Assembly (NCBI GenBank): GCA_017984755.1
Contig: JAGNYW010000019.1
Coordinates: 1-52,226, forward strand
Source of the DNA: Methyloversatilis sp.
Lineage (GTDB): Bacteria > Pseudomonadota > Gammaproteobacteria > Burkholderiales > Rhodocyclaceae
DNA length: 52,226 nucleotides
Direction: 5' to 3'
The stretch's first letter is position 1. Each line of letters begins with the position of its first letter. Of this stretch, positions 42,388 through 50,664 are shown piece after piece. A program made the position numbers and the translations under genes. The notes under the pieces are model-generated. The model did no database searches. It had not been told where the DNA came from and was given only the letters and a program-made list of their open reading frames with translations.

Positions 42388-42863
42388 GCTTCGGCCGGCG
42401 CGAAACGCAGCGCGACGCCGTTGTTGCAGTAGCGCTTGCCGGTGGGCGCCGGGCCGTCGTTGAACACATGACCCTGGTGACCGCCGCAACGGGCGCAGTG
42501 ATATTCGGTGCGCGGCAGGATGAGCTTGTAGTCGGTCTTCGTATTGATCGCGCCGGGCAGCGCGGCGTGGAAGCTCGGCCAGCCGGTGCCGCTGTCGTAC
42601 TTGGCTGCAGACGAGAACAGCGGCAGGTCGCAGCCCGCGCAGTGATAGGTGCCGGCGCGCTTTTCGTCATTCAGCGGACTGGTGCCGGCGTGTTCGGTAC
42701 CTTCGCCGCGCAGCACTGCGTATTGCCCCGGCGTGAGGCGTTTCTTCCATTCGGCGTCGCCGAGTTTCAGCGGTGCCGGTGCATCGGCTGCCTGCGCGCG
42801 CAGCGCAGCAAGGCCCAGACCCGGCAGGGTGAGCAGGCAAAGCATCGTTCGGCGGTTGATCAT
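42384..42863 (-). CDS. msrB: Peptide-methionine (R)-S-oxide reductase MsrB, exported
   Basis: A 159-residue protein. A twin-arginine-like signal (NRRTMLCL, 3-10) ends near ALRAQA; MsrB core with zinc Cys 75, 78, 123 and 126, GTGWPSF and catalytic Cys146 in RYCNN. It reduces methionine-R-sulfoxide. GGAGG with a five-base spacer precedes ATG 42863. Together with MsrA it covers both sulfoxide forms outside the cytoplasm. Confidence 0.93.
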   Translation of the reverse strand: MINRRTMLCLLTLPGLGLAALRAQAADAPAPLKLGDAEWKKRLTPGQYAVLRGEGTEHAGTSPLNDEKRAGTYHCAGCDLPLFSSAAKYDSGTGWPSFHAALPGAINTKTDYKLILPRTEYHCARCGGHQGHVFNDGPAPTGKRYCNNGVALRFAPAEA

Positions 42864-42993
42864 TCGTGCCTCCATGTGGCGGTGGGGTGCGGGCGCGGCA
42901 GGTGGCCATCGAAGAATGGCTGCCGCGTTCGACGCAGTCGTCGCAAAGAAAGACCGGCTGCCCCTGCGGATGCTTACATCGTCGCGTCGCTGT

Positions 42994-43368
42994 TCATGCG
43001 GCCCACAATGCCCAGATCAGCGCCAGCAGCACGAGCATGTTCAGTGCGACGCTGAGCCCGTGCAACTGGCCGAACCGGCGTCGGTCGCCGCGGTCGGTGG
43101 CGGCATTGACCGCGGGTGTCACGCCCCACAGCGACACGGCGAACAGCACGGCGCTCGCTGCAGCAGCCCCGCGTAACTCGGGCGATGCCTCGATCACGGC
43201 TGCGACCACGCAGGCGACACCGAGCACTGCGTAATACTTCGGAAAGAAATTGCGCACATAGACGCCGGCCCATTGCTGCGGCAGCACCTTGAAGATGCCC
43301 GGCGCCACCGCCACGGTGAAGAACACCATAACGCCGACGACCCCTGCAACGATCAGTTCGCTCAACAT
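42994..43368 (-). CDS. DUF4149-like membrane protein
   Basis: A 124-residue protein with four hydrophobic helices: GVVGVMVFFTVAVAPGIFKVLPQQWAGVYVRNFFPKYYAVL near the N-terminus is the DUF4149 pattern. A charged loop (TDRGDRRRFGQLHGLS) precedes the last helix. Function unknown. ATG 43368 is the first ATG before the helix. Confidence 0.8.
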   Translation of the reverse strand: MLSELIVAGVVGVMVFFTVAVAPGIFKVLPQQWAGVYVRNFFPKYYAVLGVACVVAAVIEASPELRGAAAASAVLFAVSLWGVTPAVNAATDRGDRRRFGQLHGLSVALNMLVLLALIWALWAA

Positions 43369-43559
43369 GTGCGCCGCTCCGTTCCTTGAAATTTTGTTCA
43401 CGTCACAGACAGGCACGGCGGCTTCGGGTTCGCGACCGGAGGGTCGAAATGTGCGGGCAGGCATTGATCGAACGCGTCATGCCCGGCATCCTGCTGCCGC
43501 ATAATCCATCGCTCGCCAACACCCCGGGCCACGCACTGACACGCGGGTGGCTTCGTGCC

Positions 43560-44885
43560 ATGGACATCGCACTGCTCTTTGCACTGATCCTGCTGAACGG
43601 CGTTTTCGCCATGTCCGAAATCGCGGTTGTGTCGTCGCGCAAGGCGCGGCTGATGGGGCTGGCCGAGGGCGGCAACGGCGGCGCGCAGGCGGCCATGCGG
43701 CTGCATGATGACCCATCCAACTTTCTGTCCACGATCCAGGTTGGCATCACGTCGATCGGCATCCTGAGCGGTGCCATGGGCGAGACCGTGCTGGCCGATC
43801 CGCTGGCCGCATGGCTGTCCGGTTTTCCGCTCATCGCGCCTTATGCAAGCATTGCGGCGCTGTCGATCGTGGTGGTCGGCATCACCTATTTCTCGGTCGT
43901 GGTCGGCGAACTGGTACCGAAGCGGCTCGCGCTGCTGGCACCGGAAAGTATCGCGTCGCTCATCGCCCGCCCGATGATCATGCTGGCGCGGATCGCCCGC
44001 CCGCTGGTTGCGCTGCTGTCGGTATCTGGCAACCTCCTGCTGCGACTGGCGGGTGCGCGGCGAAGCGAAGCGCCGCCCATCACCGACGAGGAAATCAATG
44101 TACTGATGGGGCAGGGCGCCGAGGCCGGCGTGTTTCACGAAGCCGAACAGGCCATCGTGTCGAACGTGCTGCGGCTCGACGAGCAGCCTGTGGGCGCCAT
44201 CATGACGCCGCGCAAGGACATATTCACGATCGATCTGGATGCGTCGGGAGACGCGATCCGCCAGCGCATCGCCGACAGTCCCTACAGCCGAATCGTGGTC
44301 TGTCGCGACGGCCTCGATCACGTGCTGGGCGTACTGCAGACGGGTGTGCTGCTCAGGCAGTCGCTGGCCGGCGTCGCTGTGGACCGGCGGAGCATCGAGG
44401 CGCTTGTCACGCCGCCGCTTTATGTGCCGGATACCGTCAGCACCGCGCAGCTGCTGGACAATTTCCGTCGCTCGCGCAGCCACCTTGCGTTGCTCGTCGA
44501 CGAGTACGGCGACCTGCAGGGACTGGTCACGGTGCATGACGTGCTGTCGGCGATTGTCGGCGACATGTCGGCGCCCGACAGCCATGACGAGCAGGACGTG
44601 GTGCAGCGCGCCGATGGCTCATGGCTGGTCAACGGCGGTACCACGATCGAAAAGCTGAAGTCGTCCATCGGGTTCGACGACGATCTGCCCGGCGAGCAGG
44701 GTGGCAGCTTTCATACCGTGGGCGGTTTCGTGCTGCACATGCTGGGCCGCATTCCGGTGGACACCGACCACTTCGAAACGCCCGGGTTGCGCATCGAGGT
44801 GATGGACATGGACCGCAACCGCGTCGACAAGGTGCTGGTGCAGCGCCGTGCGGCCGACACGCTGCAGACCCCGGCGCCGGAATGA
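43560..44885 (+). CDS. CNNM/CorC-HlyC family membrane protein (UPF0053)
   Basis: A 441-residue protein: N-terminal DUF21 membrane domain (LLNGVFAMSEIAVVSSRKARL, ISGAMGE and VVVGELVPKRLAL), two CBS domains in the middle (IMTPRKDIFTID.. and VDEYGDLQGLVTVHDVL), and a C-terminal CorC_HlyC domain. Members affect Mg2+/Co2+ efflux. In-frame starts at 43386 and further ATGs upstream exist; I chose 43560 because it begins the first membrane helix. Confidence 0.9.
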   Translation: MDIALLFALILLNGVFAMSEIAVVSSRKARLMGLAEGGNGGAQAAMRLHDDPSNFLSTIQVGITSIGILSGAMGETVLADPLAAWLSGFPLIAPYASIAALSIVVVGITYFSVVVGELVPKRLALLAPESIASLIARPMIMLARIARPLVALLSVSGNLLLRLAGARRSEAPPITDEEINVLMGQGAEAGVFHEAEQAIVSNVLRLDEQPVGAIMTPRKDIFTIDLDASGDAIRQRIADSPYSRIVVCRDGLDHVLGVLQTGVLLRQSLAGVAVDRRSIEALVTPPLYVPDTVSTAQLLDNFRRSRSHLALLVDEYGDLQGLVTVHDVLSAIVGDMSAPDSHDEQDVVQRADGSWLVNGGTTIEKLKSSIGFDDDLPGEQGGSFHTVGGFVLHMLGRIPVDTDHFETPGLRIEVMDMDRNRVDKVLVQRRAADTLQTPAPE

Positions 44886-44897
44886 CGCCGCCCGGCC

Positions 44898-46262
44898 CTA
44901 CAGCAAGGTCTTCAGCACCAGCCCGACCACCGCGCACGCGGCAATCACGTGTATGACGTTGCGCCGGTAGCCGAACAGCGCGACCGCAGCACCCAGAGCG
45001 ATGAGCGCGGACGGCCAGTCGAACGGCCCGGCGAATCCGGCCGGCCACAGCACGTGATAGCCGAAGAACAGGGCCAGATTGAGCACCACACCCACCACTG
45101 CCGCGGTGATGGCGGTCAGCGGCGCCGTGAACTTGAGGTCGCCGTGCGTCGTTTCGACCAGCGGACCGCCGGCCAGGATGAACATGAAGGAGGGCAGGAA
45201 GGTGAACCAGGTGACCAGCGTTGCCGCCGCCGCGCCGGCCAGAAACAGACCGTCGGGACCGAACACTGCACGCATTTCATCACTGAGGTAGCCGCCGACG
45301 AAACCGACGAAGGCGACCACCATGATCAGCGGACCGGGCGTGGTTTCACCCAGCGCGAGGCCGTCGATCATCTGGGTCGGCGTGAGCCAGCCGTAGTGCC
45401 CGACCGCGCCCTGATAGACATACGGCAGCACCGCGTAGGCACCGCCGAAGGTGAGCAGCGCCGCCTTGGTGAAGAACCACGCCATCTGCGTCAGCGTGTG
45501 ATCCCAGCCCCACACCGCCATCAATACGCCCATCGGCATCAGCCACAGCAGCGCGCCGACCGCCAGCACGCGAGCGAGTCGCGCCCAGCGGAAGCGGGTG
45601 TGTTCCGGTGCCGGCGTATCGTCGTCGATCAGCGCAGCACCGTATGACTTGGCGGCGCCACCGTGGCCGCCTCCGACGCGAAATATTTCGGGTGACAGCC
45701 GTCCGCCGACGAAGCCGGTCAAAGCCGCAGCCAGGACGATCAGCGGAAACGGAATGTTCAGCGCGAAGATGGCGACGAAGGACGCACCGGCGATCGCCCA
45801 CAGCACATTGTTCTTCAGTGCGCGCGAGCCGATGCGATGGGCCGCCTGCAGCACGATGGCGGTCACGGCCGGCTTGATGCCGTAGAACAGTCCGGCCACC
45901 AGCGGCACATCGCCGAACGCGATGTACATCCATGACAGTGCGATCAGGATGAACAGCGACGGCAGCACGAACAGTGCGCCGGCCACGACGCCGCCCCAAG
46001 TGCGGTGCATGAGCCAGCCGATGTAGGTCGCCAGCTGCTGCGCCTCGGGGCCGGGCAGCACCATGCAGTAGTTCAGCGCATGCAGGAAACGCCGCTCGGA
46101 AATCCAGCGCCGGTTCTCGACCAGCTCCTGATGCATGATCGAAATCTGTCCCGCCGGTCCGCCGAAGCTGATGAAGCCCAGCTTGAGCCAGAACACGAAT
46201 GCTTCGCGGAAACTGATCGGCGGCGGAGGGGCTTGTCTGTCGGTCACTTCGTCTGGGGCCAT
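44898..46262 (-). CDS. chrA: Chromate ion transporter ChrA (bidomain)
   Basis: A 454-residue transporter with duplicated halves: GFISFGGPAGQISIMHQELVE and NYCMVLPGPEAQQLATYIGW in the first, LLTFGGAYAVLPYVYQGAV and GLALGETTPGPLIMVV in the second. Chromate efflux, exchanged for sulfate by family. It converges with the CNNM gene. ATG 46262 is chosen by fit to the family length. Confidence 0.93.
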   Translation of the reverse strand: MAPDEVTDRQAPPPPISFREAFVFWLKLGFISFGGPAGQISIMHQELVENRRWISERRFLHALNYCMVLPGPEAQQLATYIGWLMHRTWGGVVAGALFVLPSLFILIALSWMYIAFGDVPLVAGLFYGIKPAVTAIVLQAAHRIGSRALKNNVLWAIAGASFVAIFALNIPFPLIVLAAALTGFVGGRLSPEIFRVGGGHGGAAKSYGAALIDDDTPAPEHTRFRWARLARVLAVGALLWLMPMGVLMAVWGWDHTLTQMAWFFTKAALLTFGGAYAVLPYVYQGAVGHYGWLTPTQMIDGLALGETTPGPLIMVVAFVGFVGGYLSDEMRAVFGPDGLFLAGAAAATLVTWFTFLPSFMFILAGGPLVETTHGDLKFTAPLTAITAAVVGVVLNLALFFGYHVLWPAGFAGPFDWPSALIALGAAVALFGYRRNVIHVIAACAVVGLVLKTLL

Positions 46263-46437
46263 GCGGCAGCGGATCCTCTTTGGGCGCTGACGGTGTGCCG
46301 GCGCGTGATCGGCATTCAAGGGTACCGCGGCTTCATGACGAAGCGGCGGCTCGTGCGCGACGGTAGCGCAGGTTCCCCCGCAGCATCCATTGCAGCGGCA
46401 CGCCCCGCGACCTGCCGGCGGATGCCGACCCCCTTCT

Positions 46438-46515
46438 CTGAGACAGCTGTGCCCGCCGGGTATTGAGACGACTGTCTCAGGCGAGGTGGAGACCGGCTCG
46501 TCCCGGGGGTGTCTC
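46438..46515. promoter_or_regulatory. Array of GAGAC/GTCTC half-sites, candidate enhancer for the quinoprotein operon
   Basis: CTGAGACAG (46438-46446) and CTGTCTCAG (46472-46480) are perfect inverted repeats 25 bases apart. Inside and behind them are GAGAC at 46465-46469 and 46489-46493, and GTCTC at 46474-46478 and 46511-46515, so five half-sites fall in 78 bases. They end about 83 bases upstream of the sigma-54 promoter, the place of an enhancer-binding activator. Confidence 0.75.
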
Positions 46516-46597
46516 CGCGCTCCACCGCGATGGCCTTCCGTCATGCGGATCAAGGCTTTCCGCGCCTTGCGCGCGTAACTGTCCGGTGTCGACGGTT

Positions 46598-46613
46598 CAT
46601 GGCATGGATGGTG
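46598..46613 (+). promoter_or_regulatory. Sigma-54 promoter of the quinoprotein dehydrogenase operon
   Basis: TGGCATG-GATG-GTGCT matches the -24/-12 consensus TGGCAyG-N4-TTGCT with one mismatch in each half; GG (46599-46600) and GC (46611-46612) are exactly 10 bases apart. The predicted start, about 12 bases on, leaves a leader of about 90 bases, which carries a short hairpin (46647-46665). Confidence 0.72.
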
Positions 46614-46646
46614 CTGAAGTCATCCTGCCCATCGTCGCAAACGGGG

Positions 46647-46665
46647 GCGCGCAGCGATTGCGCGC
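46647..46665 (+). other. Leader hairpin of the quinoprotein operon
   Basis: GCGCGCA (46647-46653) pairs with TGCGCGC (46659-46665) over a five-base loop. It lies inside the predicted leader, 51 bases upstream of the ATG, and may stabilise the mRNA. Confidence 0.5.
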
Positions 46666-46716
46666 AATCACCCGTGACGCGTCGGCATGTACGCCCACAA
46701 CAAGGAGGAGTTCGAG

Positions 46717-48465
46717 ATGAAAGAGCAGAGCGGCTTCAAGCTGCGTCCGGTGGCAGGCAGTGTCATTGCGCTGATGTTGCTGATGCCCGGTGTGGTCAGT
46801 GCCGAAGATCCGGAACCCCCGCTCGGGGTGAATGTGCTGGAAGCCACCTTCAAGTGGCGGCCGAACTACGTCAGCGACGACATGCTCATCCATGCCGACA
46901 AGGACGCCAACAACTGGCTGCACTATGGCAAGGACTATCAGGGTTGGCGCTTCTCCCAGCTCGGCCAGGTGACGCGCGACAACGTGAAGAAGATGGTGCC
47001 CAAGTGGAACCTGTCCTTCGGTGTCAGCGACGCACAGGTGAGCCAGACCACGGTGGTCAATGGCCGCATCTACGTGACCGCCAGCCAGAACAAGGTGTTC
47101 TCGGTCGATGGCGCAACCGGCCGCATGATCTGGAAGTACGAGCGCTCGCTGCCCGGCGATCTCGGTCCGCGCCTCTGCTGCGAGGCGGTGAACCGCGGCG
47201 TCGCGGTGTACAAGGACATGGTCTACATGGCCACGCTGGACACCCACATCGTCGCGCTGAACAACACCACCGGCCGCGTCGTGTGGGAAAAGAAGATGGG
47301 TGACTACAAGACCGGCGAAATCTACACGTCGATGCCGCTGGTGGCCGACGGCAAGATCGTGGTCGGCAACTCGGGCAGCGACGTCGGCGGCAACGTCGGC
47401 AAGATCACCGCACTCGATCCGGACACCGGTGAAATCGTGTGGCAGACCACGACGCGTCCGACCAGCGCCAGCGACCCCAACGCGAAGACCTGGGCCAACG
47501 ACTCCTGGCGCACGGGTGGCGGTTCGGCGTGGCTGACCGGCAACTACGAAGCGAAGAGCAACACGATCTACTGGGGTGTCGGCAATCCTTCGCCCGACTT
47601 CGATCCGTCGGTCCGCAAGGGCGACAACCTGTACAGCAATTCGACGCTGGCCATGGACGCGAAGACCGGCAAGATCAAGTTCCACTTCCAGTACACGCCG
47701 AATGACGCGTGGGACTACGACGGCAACAACGAAACCATCCTGGTCAATGACGAAAAGGGCCGCAAGGTGTGGCTGCACGGTGACCGCAACGGCCACCTGT
47801 ATTCGATCGACCGGACCAACGGCAAGTGCAACTGGGTGGTGCCGATCGCCCGCGTCAACTGGGTGACCGGCTTCGGCGAGAACTGCCGTCCGATCGTCAA
47901 TCCCGACAAGGTGCCGGGCTACGACAAGATCGCCACGGACATCGCGCCGATTCTCGACGGCGGCAAGGAGTGGCACCCGGCGGCGTACAGCCCGCAGACC
48001 AAGCTGCTCTACGTGCCGTACATCGACAGCTCGATGGACATCCAGGCCAAGAAGATGGAATGGAAGAGCGGCGAGTGGTATCTCGGCTCCAAGGTGCTGA
48101 AGGCCAACCCCTACACCGGCGGCATCAAGGCGTTCAACGCCACGACCGGCGAACAGGTGTGGTCGCGTCCGCAGAGCACGCCGGCGACCAGCGGTCTGCT
48201 GGCCACCGCAGGCGGTCTGGTGTTCTCGGGTGATGCCGAAGGCTTCTTCTCGGCCATGCGCGACGACACCGGTGAAACCCTGTGGCGCTTCAATGTCGGC
48301 ACCGGCATCCACGGCAACCCGACCACCTTCACGGTCGACGGCAAGCAGTACGTGGCCATCGTGTATGGCCCGGGTGGCGGCAGCCTGTGGCCGCTGGTCT
48401 ACGGCGAGCTGTTCAAGCAGCAGAACCGTGGCGGCGGCATGATGATCTTCGGTCTGTCCGACTGA
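46717..48465 (+). CDS. PQQ-dependent alcohol/methanol dehydrogenase, probably lanthanide-type
   Basis: A 582-residue quinoprotein with signal peptide 1-29. It has the eight-bladed propeller Trp-docking pattern, the vicinal disulfide Cys154-Cys155, and the catalytic Asp333 in NDAWDYDGNNE; Asp335 two residues later is the extra ligand seen in lanthanide enzymes (XoxF, ExaF, PedH), where calcium enzymes have Ala or Ser. The middle region (GDNLYSNS, GSDVGGNVGK) resembles ethanol-type enzymes (ExaF/PedH, Mdh2), so XoxF is not certain. AAGGAGGAG precedes ATG 46717. It is under the sigma-54 promoter and starts the operon. Confidence 0.93.
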   Translation: MKEQSGFKLRPVAGSVIALMLLMPGVVSAEDPEPPLGVNVLEATFKWRPNYVSDDMLIHADKDANNWLHYGKDYQGWRFSQLGQVTRDNVKKMVPKWNLSFGVSDAQVSQTTVVNGRIYVTASQNKVFSVDGATGRMIWKYERSLPGDLGPRLCCEAVNRGVAVYKDMVYMATLDTHIVALNNTTGRVVWEKKMGDYKTGEIYTSMPLVADGKIVVGNSGSDVGGNVGKITALDPDTGEIVWQTTTRPTSASDPNAKTWANDSWRTGGGSAWLTGNYEAKSNTIYWGVGNPSPDFDPSVRKGDNLYSNSTLAMDAKTGKIKFHFQYTPNDAWDYDGNNETILVNDEKGRKVWLHGDRNGHLYSIDRTNGKCNWVVPIARVNWVTGFGENCRPIVNPDKVPGYDKIATDIAPILDGGKEWHPAAYSPQTKLLYVPYIDSSMDIQAKKMEWKSGEWYLGSKVLKANPYTGGIKAFNATTGEQVWSRPQSTPATSGLLATAGGLVFSGDAEGFFSAMRDDTGETLWRFNVGTGIHGNPTTFTVDGKQYVAIVYGPGGGSLWPLVYGELFKQQNRGGGMMIFGLSD

Positions 48466-48473
48466 CGGAAGCC

Positions 48474-48500
48474 GGGGCGGGCAGCCTGGCTGTCCGTCCC
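48474..48500. other. Intercistronic hairpin 1 of the quinoprotein operon
   Basis: GGGGCGGGCAGCC (48474-48486) faces GGCTGTCCGTCCC (48488-48500); eleven of thirteen pairs are Watson-Crick and two are G-U. It starts eight bases after the dehydrogenase stop. No T tract follows. It likely protects the upstream mRNA and lowers expression of the distal genes. Confidence 0.7.
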
Positions 48501-48518
48501 GCTGCGTCCTTGCCCGAC

Positions 48519-49289
48519 ATGACGATACGCACCTGTTTCAGCACCGCATTCGGCCTGCTCGCCCTCGCGGCGTGGCCGGTCTTCGCGGCCTCTCCGGCTG
48601 ACGCGCCCCTCAAGGTCTGTGTCGCCGAACACAACGCGCCCTTTTCTTCGCTGGACGGCTCGCCGAAGGGTGTCGACGTGGACGTCGCCCAGGCCATCGC
48701 CGATCGTCTCGGGCGGAGTCTTCAGTTCCACTGGCTCACCGTGCCGGTGCGCGGCGGGCTCGGCCGCGCCATGAGTCAGTCGATCGAGACCGGCACCTGC
48801 GATCTGTTCGCCGGCCTGCCTATGGCGGATGAAAGCGACGACGACCTCGCAAGGCGCGGGCTCGTGGCGTCGACGCCTTATCTGTCGGCCGGCTACGCGC
48901 TGGTCACGCAGACGTCGAGCCGCATCAAGTCGATCGAGCAGGCCCGCGCCGTGAAGATCGGCGCAGTGTCCGCCACGCCGGCCGATCTCTATCTGCTCAA
49001 GGGTGCCTTCAACCGCGCGCCCTATGCCGACAGCAAGGCGCTGCTCGGTGCGCTCGCGCAGGGTGAGATCGCTGCCGCGCTGGTGTGGTCGGCCAGCTTG
49101 GCCGTGGCATCGAAACCACCCGGCATCGTCGTGCGCGGAACGGTCGCGGAGTCCTGGATGCAGACGCGTTTTGCGATGGCCAGCCGGCGTACCGACAGTG
49201 TGCTCCGTGCTGCCGTCGACGACGTCATCAGGACACTGAAGGAAGACGGCTCGCTGCCTGCAATCGCACAGCGAAACGGCTTTCCGTGA
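48519..49289 (+). CDS. XoxJ-like periplasmic solute-binding protein
   Basis: A 256-residue protein: signal peptide (about 1-23), then a bacterial extracellular solute-binding family 3 fold (LKVCVAEHNAPFSS, GVDVDVAQAIADRLG, LFAGLPMADESDDD). MxaJ/XoxJ proteins of this fold help assemble quinoprotein dehydrogenases; being between the dehydrogenase and cytochrome genes makes that the best reading. ATG 48519 is weakly supported by a ribosome site. Confidence 0.85.
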   Translation: MTIRTCFSTAFGLLALAAWPVFAASPADAPLKVCVAEHNAPFSSLDGSPKGVDVDVAQAIADRLGRSLQFHWLTVPVRGGLGRAMSQSIETGTCDLFAGLPMADESDDDLARRGLVASTPYLSAGYALVTQTSSRIKSIEQARAVKIGAVSATPADLYLLKGAFNRAPYADSKALLGALAQGEIAAALVWSASLAVASKPPGIVVRGTVAESWMQTRFAMASRRTDSVLRAAVDDVIRTLKEDGSLPAIAQRNGFP

Positions 49290-49297
49290 TGATCACC

Positions 49298-49326
49298 TGC
49301 ACGCGCATCGTTGCGATGCGCGTGCA
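49298..49326. other. Intercistronic hairpin 2 of the quinoprotein operon (perfect 13-bp)
   Basis: TGCACGCGCATCG-TTG-CGATGCGCGTGCA: thirteen exact pairs around a three-base loop, between the binding-protein stop (49289) and the cytochrome start. No T tract. Strong but of unknown effect. Confidence 0.85.
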
Positions 49327-49344
49327 TTCGAATGGAGTTGCGAG

Positions 49345-49755
49345 ATGTTCCGATTCACATTGATGAGCGTGCTGCTGGCGGCAAGCGTCGGCAGCGCACA
49401 GGCATTCGGACCCGGCGAAGCGGCCGGCAATCCGGTTGCCGGCGACCCCACTGCCGCAGGCAAGGGCGAGGAACTGTTCGGGCGCAACTGCCAGCAGTGC
49501 CACAACTCGCGGGGCAAGGGCGGCAAGGCGCCGCAGCTCGTGAAGGGCGCCTGGGGTCCCGGCGGGGCGAACAGCGATGCCTACATGTTCGATGTCATTT
49601 CGAACGGCCGCACCGGTACCCAGATGGGTGGCTTCGGGCTTTCGCTGAAGCAGGAAGAGATCTGGCAGGTCATTGCGTTTCTGCGGCAGGAAGCGCTGCG
49701 CGTGAAGGCTGCCGAAAAGAACCCGACCGACGAAGACGAAATTCCCTACTACTGA
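49345..49755 (+). CDS. Periplasmic monohaem cytochrome c
   Basis: A 136-residue exported cytochrome. Signal peptide 1-20 ending AQA; haem motif CQQCH at 49-53; axial Met probably Met94 in GTQMGGFG; the end is acidic (DEDEIPYY). It is the likely electron acceptor of the dehydrogenase, like XoxG/PedF. Good ribosome site GGAG upstream of the ATG. Confidence 0.92.
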   Translation: MFRFTLMSVLLAASVGSAQAFGPGEAAGNPVAGDPTAAGKGEELFGRNCQQCHNSRGKGGKAPQLVKGAWGPGGANSDAYMFDVISNGRTGTQMGGFGLSLKQEEIWQVIAFLRQEALRVKAAEKNPTDEDEIPYY

Positions 49756-49774
49756 CCGGGATGCAAGGTGCTGC

Positions 49775-49800
49775 AGGCCGGCCATGCAGGCAGCCGGCCT
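49775..49800. other. Intercistronic hairpin 3 of the quinoprotein operon
   Basis: AGGCCGGC (49775-49782) pairs with GCCGGCCT (49793-49800), with an outer CAAGG/CCTTG pair possible. Between the cytochrome and the GlcG/HbpS-like gene. No T tract. Confidence 0.65.
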
Positions 49801-49829
49801 TGCGCGAACGAAAAACCATGAGGTACACG

Positions 49830-50312
49830 ATGAAGAACAAGCGATTGAATACCCTCGGCGCAGTGGCGCTGTTCGCTGCGCTGTCTGCTCCGGTGGCTGC
49901 CCAGACGGTCCGCCCCGGACTCGACCTTGCGACCGCACAGATGATGGCCGATGCCTGCGAACGGCATGCGCAGGAAAAGGGATGGCGCATGATCATCGCC
50001 ATCAACGACGAAGCCGGAAATCCGAAGTACTTCAGCCGCATGGACGGCAGCATCCTGATCAGCATCCGCGTGGCGCAGCTCAAGGCCGACACGTCGTCGG
50101 GCGCTGCGTTCTCGACGCGCCAGTTCCGCGAACTGTCCAAGACCGTCGTCGGAGCCGAGCTTCTGCCGCGCACCACCACCATCATCGGCGGTCTGCCCAT
50201 CGTGACCTCGAAAGGCGCGCACATCGGCAGCATCGGTGTAAGCGGCGGCTCGGAGGAGGAAGACGAGCAGTGCGCCCGGAAGGGACTCGATGCGGTGAAG
50301 CATCTGCTTTGA
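49830..50312 (+). CDS. GlcG/HbpS-family exported protein
   Basis: A 160-residue protein: signal peptide 1-24 (VAA-Q), then the DUF336/GlcG-HbpS domain (TAQMMADACERHAQEKGW, AINDEAGNPKYFSRMDGSILIS and GLPIV..GAHIGSIGVSGG). Members bind haem or small ligands; many lie next to PQQ dehydrogenase genes. GAGG at 49820 precedes ATG 49830; another ATG at 49818 is possible. Ends the operon. Confidence 0.88.
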   Translation: MKNKRLNTLGAVALFAALSAPVAAQTVRPGLDLATAQMMADACERHAQEKGWRMIIAINDEAGNPKYFSRMDGSILISIRVAQLKADTSSGAAFSTRQFRELSKTVVGAELLPRTTTIIGGLPIVTSKGAHIGSIGVSGGSEEEDEQCARKGLDAVKHLL

Positions 50313-50664
50313 CCGCGTTGAGACAAGGATGAAGGGCACGCCCGCGATCAGCACGTTCAGTCGCGGGCGCGTTGGTGTGCGCGGACGCTGGCCCCCATCT
50401 TGCTAGTGAACCGTGACCACGCTGCCGGTGTGCACCCTCGATGGACGTTACGATCTGTCAGGTGTGCAGGAGTGCGATGGCGATAGTGCTGGAGCGCACG
50501 ATGAAACTTCGATTCAATGTCGTCCGGACAGGATTCGCAGGTTTCGATGCGTGTCGCGACAGCGGCGCCGAAGAGGAGCGCGCCGGCCGACAGCGGAATG
50601 TCCTTGACGGGCTGCAATTGCATGCGCCGGTCAAGCCTGACTCACTCACCGAGAAGGAGTACCC
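50313..50664. other. Gene-free stretch between the quinoprotein operon and a lipoprotein gene
   Basis: About 350 bases. It contains the hairpin at 50339-50369 and no supported gene; short frames in it lack ribosome sites. The lipoprotein promoter must be here but is not clear. Confidence 0.5.
50339..50369. terminator. Hairpin at the end of the quinoprotein operon
   Basis: CGCCCGCGA (50339-50347) and TCGCGGGCG (50361-50369) pair exactly over a 13-base loop, 27 bases after the last stop. It is the fourth hairpin of the operon and probably its end, although no T tract follows. Confidence 0.6.

Noticed and set aside
41189-42670. One 493-residue minus-strand frame apparently joining the ABM protein to an upstream protein.
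   Set aside because: The N-terminal part is out of frame with msrA/msrB and has no protein pattern; only the last 121 residues, with their own ribosome site, are real.
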